Source: Volvox africanus
Taxonomy: Eukaryota > Chlorophyta > Chlorophyceae > Chlamydomonadales > Volvocaceae
Reading direction: 5' to 3'
NCBI GenBank assembly: GCA_030268105.1
Contig: BSDZ01000004.1
Span: forward strand, 3,397,001-3,461,000
DNA: 64,000 nt
In this document: positions 47,937-64,000 of the stretch, one piece after another
Layout: every line of letters starts with the position of its first letter
How positions within the stretch are numbered: position 1 is the stretch's first letter
Program-made: the position numbers and the translations under genes
Notes under the pieces: generated by a model
Database searches by the model: none
Told to the model about the DNA's origin: nothing
Seen by the model: only the letters and a program-made list of their open reading frames with translations

Positions 47937-48829
47937 TCTCGGGACAGCCGTGATCACAGGGAGGGGGATAGGCACAGCGGCACATGGCTTGGGGACGCTT
48001 TTACCTTTGAGTTGCTTGCATAAGAGAGAGAACAATTTCTTTCCTTATATTAAAATGTCCGCCGCTATTGGTGGCGTAAGGTTGGGATGCAAGTGTACAG
48101 AACATCGGACCGTTGTGATGCGTCGGACTACATGATGTGCGAGGTTCCTGCCCTCACATAAGAATTATGATGAAATATCATATTAAATTTTTATCAATAC
48201 TAATTTACGCTGTATTTTGCGCTCGCACTACAGTTGCCATCGACCGGCCAATGAAGCTATCCGAAATTTGGGTGGAGTAGCATCATTAGGACCTTTGCTG
48301 GGTACACATAAGATCCTCTCATTTCGTCGCACATGCCATAGGGCCCAGAGTTGCTTCTGCTCAACGCATCACGGTTCGCCATTGCGAGTGTTCATCTGGC
48401 TAAAAGGGCAGCTAGTGTTATGTTTGGCCTTACAAAGGAATACAGATTTAGGATTCTCGACATCCTGTAGCATTCGTAAGGCTGCAACAGCTAGATATTG
48501 TCCCACATAAGCCAGACGGCTTCGGGACTGCAGGAGACAACTGATTTCGTGTAAGCACTACATAGAATGGTATGAAGGTTCGACGACATTAATTTATCGC
48601 ATATACTGAAAGGATAGAGTCGCGCAGACTTAGGTCGCAGGGTTTTCGCGATATTCTGTCTCAGCAAGGCTAGCACGTTTCGCAGGCGCATTGGACTCAG
48701 ACTCGAGCAGTGCATTCATGGGTGCGCAGCAATCATCTTCCGCGGGTAAGGAGCTTTTGGTGGCCTGCATTTGTGCGACACCCTGGTCCTATTTCGCTGA
48801 CTTCTTTCCTCTGGCGAACACCACAAAAT
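47937..48829. other. Intergenic region, nothing recognised
   Basis: Between the ECD stop and the start of the next plus-strand gene. AT-rich around 48160-48210. Open frames here show no support. Confidence 0.5.
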
Positions 48830-51781
48830 ATGGTAGCCCTCGTCCAAGGCAGCGAGATGTCAGTTAATGCTCAGGACGCACTTGAAGATATCGCCTCCAT
48901 TAAGGCGCACGCGATTGAGTGCTTATCGGTCGCAAGCTCATACCAAAGCCTATCTGAACTGGAAGACTTTTTAAAGCCAGGTATTAATCGGGCACGGTCC
49001 CGTGATTTCTAGCCTTACTCTTGGCGTTGGGGCCGCCAGCTTACTTCACGTGTCTTTATGTTCATCATGAAACTTTAAAATATGTTTCGATGTTATAAGA
49101 AATCACGTGGTTCGTTCTGCGGTCCAAATGACTTACGTCAACCCTGTCGTCGTTCCTGCCGCCAGGCGAACTGGCACTGACCCGCTGGAGTCGACCAAAT
49201 GTCGTACCCTCTGATATAATGATCAATCCAATTTACGAGGGTGACGAGCTCAATCCAGTTGTTGAGGAAGAGCGCGAGCACACGGAACCGCTGGTTCCGG
49301 CTGTTAGCGGCGTCGTGGGGCAAGGCGTGGGACGTATCGCAATTGACAGCCCTGAGCCGGAACAACCTTCGGTGCGTTCGTAGCCTGCATAGAAGCTGAA
49401 GTCGTCCCACGACCTTGTACTTTCTGCCTTAGGCACATTTTGAGGTGGCCTAGTCGCCCCTACCCGCTGCGATTGTCCTGGCCTTTACAATAACTTGGGG
49501 CAACATGGTAAACCGCTGTCTACTTACGTATGGTTGTCTGTTATACTGACAGGAGCTAGTCCAGAAGGAGACGCGCCCGGAGCGTGCGTTCCACCTATCT
49601 GACGGCAGTGCAAGTACGTGCCCAAGCGATGCCCTAAGGGCTATTGCTGTTATCCCCGCTGCATCCGCCACCGCCGCTGCACCGGTGGGCAACAGTTTTT
49701 GCGCACCCGCCACACCAGCATCTGGTAGCGGGAGCGCTGCCCTGTTAGCTATACCAGCTTCCATTGAGCCGATGGCTGAGGTCTCAGGTACTTCTGGCGC
49801 TGGTGTGGCAAGCATTTCTGGGCAACATCTTGAGCCACCAGCGCAGCCGCCGATGGCCGAGAGTGCAGCGAGGAACGAGCCGGTAGAACCCCTAGCCATC
49901 AAGGCCAGCGCTGTCGCCACGTCCCCCGAAGTTGAGATAAACCAACCAGCGGAGTGCAGCTCTTCGGATCCCACAGGTTCGTGTTTTATGGCGAGTTTCA
50001 GCTTCAGTGTGAAAGCATATGCAATGCCGCTTGTGATTGTAGCTGCAAGAGGAAAGAAGCTTAACGACAATGGTATGGTCTCAAGAGGCAGCACAAGCCC
50101 GCTGTGCAGCGGTTCCGTCTTTGCGACCTGCTATGTCGCAACATGCGCCCAATTGCCCCTGGTCGTTATCCTCATTACATTGAGAAGGACCAGCTTCCGT
50201 TTTGCATGTTGACTGTAATCCTATTAACTTCACCCGCTTTCATTTGGTCATACTGTTTCGCCAGACTATTTTTTGCTCAACCCTCCACATACGATAAATT
50301 GTGACCCTGCAGGTGAGGCTGCTGTGCCTAAGCCCACCGTGGAAGAGGCCATTGAACTTATCAGTGCACCGGCACTACCAACGCTGCCAATGAACGTGGT
50401 GACCAGTGGCGCACCTGAAGCCGCTTCAGCTATTAACGTCGAAGTTCCGGCTGCGGCTGGGGCAGCGGCCAAGGCAGCCGAGGTGCCTGCGGTGGAAGCT
50501 CCGGCTGCTGGCACCGATGCAGAAGATGTCGGTAACGTCTCCACCTCCGCTCCGGCGCATGTGGTTTCGGAGCGTGATATAGCTTTTGCACCTAGCGCCA
50601 TGGAAGCTTCAGTTCTCGCCACGAGAGATGCTACAACGACTCATGCACTTTCCATCGATTCCGTTGTGGATGGCGCGATATCAGTGACCGCCGACCCAGA
50701 TTCTGCAGGTCATGTTGAGACGGATGGAACGCCTCAGTTGCCGCCAACCGTGGGCCACTCTGAGCCGCGACCGATTGGCACTATAGTCCGGTCTATCCCT
50801 GAAGTGGCGCCGGGGGACCTTGTTGATGAGGTGCCGGCTGCTCTGGCAGTTGAAAATGTAGCACCATTGGCGACAGAGCCTAAGGCTCCCGTAGACGTGG
50901 CAGCTGCAGTGGTTCTGACAGAACCGGATGCAAAAGAGCTGGCACCTGAAGTAAATGTGGCCGCGGATCGTGCGGCAAGTCAGCTGGCAGCTGCTGACGT
51001 GGTGAGCGACGTAAACAAATTCATCGTCATGGATCACGGGGTTTTGGAGGCGCAAACGGGCGCTGCTAAGGTGATCGAGCCAGAAAATGAGAGCGGAAGT
51101 GAAGGTGATGTTATAGTTGCTGCGATTGTGGCGGCAGCTCTGCGTCGGGCTGTTGAGGCAGCGGAGACGGCTAAGTTGTCTGCTGAGGCTGTAACTTTCA
51201 GCGATATCAAAGCAATTTCCGTAGCTGCCAGTCCAGCGCCTGTAGTGCTGCCGTCGACTCCTGCGCTGGATGCAGCAGATCGGCTTAAGTCCCACCGAGT
51301 TCTGGACACGGACTTGTATCTCTCGGAGGAGGATGAATTGACCTCGCCACAAAAGACCCCGCCACTCGCCAGCCGCACCGGGACGGCGAACACAGTGGAA
51401 TACTCGCCTGGCGGCGACTCTGTGGTGGACGCTGCCAGATCAGCTGCCAAGGCCGAGAAAAGCCTCCTGGTGGATGTTCCCGGGGGTGAGGCAGCTATGG
51501 TGAAGACGATAGGCAACGCGACTGCATCTGGTGCTGATGCAACGGCAGGCAGTGATGCACCTTCATCGCCCGCTTGCACTGTTGGTGAGGCGTCAGGCGG
51601 ATCGGTTGATCCGGCTAAAGTGGTCACCGCCACGGCCACTGCCAAAGGCAAGGACTCACTCGTGGCAACCACCAATCCCGTGGAGAAGTCAAAACCGAAG
51701 CAGAGGGGTGCAGTCCCCCGACGTGCTAAGACAGGCTTCTTTAGCTGTTTCGCATGCTTCGGCGGCAGCAGCGCCCAGTAG
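48830..51781 (+). CDS. Unidentified acidic, Ala/Val-rich protein
   Basis: Four exons with matching phases: 48830-48980, 49166-49371, 49553-49976, 50313-51781; 749 residues. ATG 48830 is the first in-frame ATG with a good protein start (MVALVQGSEMSVNAQDALED). The first 50 residues look helical (IASIKAHAIECLSVASSYQS). The middle is Ala/Pro/Thr-rich, and the last exon is a long acidic Ala/Val/Glu-rich region without recognisable domain. The C-terminus differs sharply: a basic stretch (KSKPKQRGAVPRRAKTG) followed by FFSCFACFGGSSAQ. Basic-plus-cysteine tails of this kind can be palmitoylated and membrane-bound, but that is a guess. I recognise no family. Confidence 0.65.
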
Positions 51782-54700
51782 CGAATGCACCTGAGGGCGC
51801 GCGGGTGTTGCTTGTTCTGTGTCACAGCAGCGGCTGTGGCGGGAGTCCTTCAGATCCCCCAGGCTTGCTGTCTGGTAGGCAGGGCATCTACCACCCGGCG
51901 CAAGTCATTGAGCGAAATGATTCACACGTCTTGGCCCGTCACCGGGCGTAATGTTCACGGCAGGATGCGTTCTTAATCCTTGTTTTTCCGGTAGAAATGG
52001 GATAGCAAGCCGGAATATAGTCCAAGCTTTGTTGTCTTACAAGCGAATGTCTCTCTCGTGTTTCGTTGTCTTGCTATGCTTTGCGTCGCGTTGATGACCC
52101 GCATGACTTGTTGGGTGGCATCTGGAAGCGCACAGCCCGGCTGCTGCAGCGAAGGCGGCGGAGGCAACAATCTCTGTATCATGTTTTAGCCGGCTAGGAT
52201 ATTAAGTGGTGACCGCCGGTTTTTCACAAACGCTGGTTGTTGCTTGAAGTATGATACCACGCTTACACTCGACTCCTCATAGGGCTGGTTGATTGTTGGA
52301 TGATGAATGGATTGCTGTTGTGTTGGACCAGCGGCGTGCGGCTGCACGGAGTCGGTGCACGTGACAAAATGCTCCCGGATCGCACAATGTTGAATATTCA
52401 GCTTGCAGTTGAGCAATTGCACTAATGAATACCAGCATGTTAGGACAATTGGTGCATGTGAGTGTTGCACGGGTCGGAGCATCCGTTTCCTCCCAAGGGG
52501 CTTAGGGGAAATTGCTGGGATAGCAGGAGAACCGGTCTAGTCAGCTGGGGTTCCCTTCTGCGCTATGTCGTGAGCGGTTGGACGCAACGATATTTCGCAC
52601 AGACACTGCCATGCACGCGTACGAACGGATGACTAATTGCGCACACGGCCTAGCCACCGATTGGCTTCACGTCTGAGGCACCCCGCTCGAGAAGACACGG
52701 TCTCTTTCGAGACACCGCTGCTTGCTCCCCTTGGAGGGGCGCAGTATGTCTTGGGAAGTCCTCCTTCGGAGCTGACTCGTACGGTGCCTGATATCAGTTG
52801 GTTGGTCGGTCGAAGTACGATAGTATGTGTGATGAGATTTTAGCTTTAGTCCCCATGCGGTGGACATCAGGTTGCAGGAGGAGCGATTTCTTATGCAGTG
52901 TTCCTTGGGCGTATCACGCATGCCGCTTGAGATGTATAAAGCAGGGAACGGGTCTTATTGGAAGAGGCTCTTTGTGATGGTATTTTTGGGCAAAACTTTC
53001 GCAACTGGGAGGATCCCATGGTTTGACGGGGCGCAGGGCTTCCAGGCTGCCTCGTCACCCTTGTCGTTTTCATCTTTGTTTGTTCCTTTTACCGCCCCTG
53101 TGCTGAATGCAGGGGTCGCCAGGGGCCGGGGGTTCGCGTGGGGTACTGTATCGATTTTGGAGGCCGTAGGCTGCCTTGGATGTAGATGGAAGCTCTTTTC
53201 AGGGCAGGCCCCTGATGCTTCTTCCATTTCCTAGAGCGGGACTCATCGGGGAAATAATCCGATGAATTTATGATGTGGTGGACACTTACTGTGCAATGGT
53301 AAGCGTGGTGTCGGCGCCCATAGCCGTCATATAAGCGGGGTGGCGGTGTAACGGTTAATATCTCTTTGTTATAATCTTTTATCGCATCCTGTAGTATGAC
53401 ATAACCACGTGGGTGACATTGGTTAGGAAATGGCTTGGTCTAGCTGACTGGTGTTGATTGGCAGACACAAAGCACTACGCGTTGGCTAAGTGCTGCCAAT
53501 CAGAAGAGGACATAAGAGACTCATAATGTCATGACTCCATGAGGCCTCCAAATCAATTGGTTTTGACGGGCATACTAAGTTCTGTCTTGCAGCATCAGGA
53601 GCTTGCTGTCTTCCGTGTATTGGGTGAGGCCATCCCGAGTTGGAAGGAGCGACAAGCCAACCATCGGAGGTATCGGTAGAAGGTGCTCACAACGTATATT
53701 TTATAGAGATTTCACCGCGCATTTGCTTTGTGGTGTCTGTCTTGGGCGGTCTTGCTCGGCATGGTCGTGCGCCGAGGTGCCTGTACGCAGGGGCTATGCG
53801 AGGTCTATGCCCCAACTGAGAAGTAACGCTTGAATAAATTACGTTTTGTCTGGAGGTCGCTTGCTACTTTTACTGCTGCTATTGGTGGTGGTGATGACGT
53901 ACACACCTAGTGACTTATGGTTCTGCAAAAAATCTGTGCATGGATGAATAGAAACATGTAGGGGACTTGTTAGCTGGTCAGTTGCAAGGCGGTGCTTGGT
54001 CACTGCCATCCCATGGTCTAGAAACCCCTCACACCTAGACCCGCGTTCTGCGCTTTCGACCTGGTATATCCGAGAGGGTCCGCCTCCTGCACAAACAGGG
54101 GTGACGAAGACCTGTCCGTGCATTCTAGTGATAGTATCACTTGCATCGTGTACGTCATTGTGCAAGAAGCCTGCCGTTGCGAGGTTCTTCCCTTTTCACC
54201 GGGCGTTGCAGTTTATAAACACTTCACCAACCTTAGTTGAACCTATAGATTGCTTACTCGTATCCCGTGTCGCTTATACCTAGCGCCCCGGAACTTTTTC
54301 AACATGCTGCGGCGGCACAGGCAAAACGGGCTCCAACCCCATAGAATTGCATAAGGCTGGGTACGCTCCGTGCGTCTTTTTGTCTGCTGCATGGTGTCAG
54401 GCTCCTTTGTTGTAACCGATAAGGACTGGAATAACACAACAGCGAACCCGCCAGGCGAAAGGGCCGAAACTATATAATATATGTATACCTTCATTCTTTT
54501 GCATGACGGAATACTGCTGTATCCAGGATAAAATTTACTCCTTTTGCGAGTGTCCAAGCAGTTGCGGCTACCAAAGATGCACCGATGCAAGGCATGTACT
54601 AGTCTCCGTCCTCCGCAAAATTGACAGGCTCTCACAGCCCCTTGAAGCCTTCAAGCCAGTTGGCATAACGCGCCTAAAGGACAAGTTGGGCTAAAATCCC

Positions 54701-55726
54701 TAGCCCGTTTCAGAACCTGCACCAGCTAAGGGTCCCTGCGCATGGTACACGAAAGTCTCTCTGTACAACCAGCCACAATTTGCATCCGCACTTGCTGATT
54801 GGTCATGGAAGAAGTGTATCTTTGGTATCTTAGGATGTTGGAGTCGCTTAGGCAAACCCAAACGAGTGAACTGCCGACCGCGATCTTGACATTCCCCTGC
54901 TGGGATCGGAATACACTAAGTCGATTGCATTGCACGCCATCCTATCTCTCTGTAATCTTCCATAAATGGCGCAACATCCGCTTGTGAATTTGGCGGAACA
55001 CAACTATCCGGCGTTGGAGAAGTCTTTGGTAAGTGACCGTGTCGTACCGTCTGGACTGCGCAACCTGCGCTGGGTTTGGAAGGAAGCCGGATATTGATCG
55101 TTTGTAGTTCTTCACAGTCTGCTGCAAAACCGTGCAGTTGGAAGAGTATTTGATAGCTTGGGGGCCTAGGCGCCATGCAGGTCAGCTTCAAGTGACAGCA
55201 CCAGAGCGCCGGCCGTTACGGTATGCTACGGAGGCGAAAGGAGGCGATGACTATTCGCTTGCGCCTCGGGTCCCGTCGACGAGGCGGTCGCGTCAAAAAA
55301 ATGGCCAAATAGGCTTTGTGGAGTTTATTTCATGAGGCTCATTTGAACAGATAAATTTGATGAGGTTGATTCGAACCATTTGTAACACATTTTAACCGGA
55401 CAGCCAATCGTCGCACGTTAGGTACCTTAGCATAATTACCGTTTTCCAGGGGTTTCAGGACAAAATTAAATTGAAATATAAGTAAGTTTATTTTACCTAT
55501 GAAAGCATCAAATAAATGAGGTGCTGAATGCACAGGTATACGAAGCGGCCGTGTACGATGCCGGCGGGGGTGGTCGGAGTGCGAATCGACATGGTTTGCA
55601 AGCCGAGCGATTTTCCGCGTTCTAAATGTAAAATCTTTCTGAAGATAAGTTTACCTGAGGCTAAGTGCGGAATACGCTTAGCGGGTATCGTCGAGCGAAC
55701 CGTGCACCTAGTAGGATATTTTCACC
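51782..55726. other. Long intergenic region without a supported gene
   Basis: About 3.9 kb. Several open frames of 60-125 codons exist on both strands, none with splice context or family similarity. The best is a small Cys-containing frame at 54503-54694. Nothing RNA-like or transposon-like was identified. Confidence 0.45.
54503..54694 (+). CDS. Possible small Cys-rich protein
   Basis: An ATG-started 63-codon frame beginning MTEYCCIQDKIYSFCECPSS, with seven cysteines in its first 30 residues, then a helical, Lys/Arg/Leu-rich end. No signal peptide, no recognised family and no neighbouring exons. It may be chance in a gene-poor stretch. Confidence 0.18.
   Translation: MTEYCCIQDKIYSFCECPSSCGYQRCTDARHVLVSVLRKIDRLSQPLEAFKPVGITRLKDKLG

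Positions 55727-64000
<8,274 letters not shown>

Overview
The window is nuclear DNA of a volvocine green alga (Chlamydomonas/Gonium/Volvox group). Its genes are split by many short GT-AG introns with donors such as GTGAGT, GTAAGT and GTGCGT. Low-complexity Gln/Ala tracts are common, and one gene encodes a gametolysin-type (peptidase M11) metalloproteinase, a family expanded in Volvocales. Gene models were built by hand from splice-site signals, phase continuity and protein families remembered from land plants and animals. No alignment or expression data were available.

Layout, left to right. (1) 1-14505, minus: one very large gene, open at the left edge, whose conserved exons match the plant MALE STERILITY 1 / MMD1 / PTC1 family. 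Its conserved halves are separated by a single 8.2-kb exon coding for about 2,740 residues of Gln/Ala-rich, low-complexity protein. (2) 15.7-18.4 kb, minus: several exon-like stretches of an unidentified gene. (3) 19601-23359, plus: six-exon RanBP2-type zinc-finger protein, possibly organellar. (4) 24151-26548, minus: a plastid-type membrane protein with a paired-CxxC zinc motif; N-terminus unresolved. (5) 27.5-28.4 kb: a dispersed repeat interrupted by a 5'-truncated LINE with an 11-bp target-site duplication. A second copy of the repeat lies at 30.6-30.9 kb. (6) 29674-30315, minus: intronless COA1-like cytochrome oxidase assembly protein. (7) 31375-34381, plus: DCC/DUF393 thiol-disulfide oxidoreductase, including a 20-nt microexon. 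(8) 35866-38662, minus: cytosolic tyrosyl-tRNA synthetase, seven exons. (9) 39668-47936, plus: ecdysoneless (ECD/SGT1) homologue, nine exons. The complete eight-exon flap endonuclease 1 gene (43558-45605) sits in its seventh intron on the opposite strand. (10) 48830-51781, plus: unidentified acidic, Ala/Val-rich protein. (11) 55727 to beyond 64000, plus: secreted gametolysin-like metalloproteinase with a QExxHxxGxxH zinc site. Its introns are loaded with microsatellites and one shared dispersed repeat.

The genes do not form an operon or pathway; this is ordinary eukaryotic gene order. Core housekeeping functions (translation, replication and repair, splicing/chaperone assembly, respiratory complex assembly) sit beside plastid proteins, one algal extracellular-matrix protease and one developmental-regulator-like gene. 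The strongest points of interest are the giant MS1-type gene, FEN1 nested inside ECD, the LINE insertion with readable target-site duplication, and an intron bounded by an exact 12-bp direct repeat.
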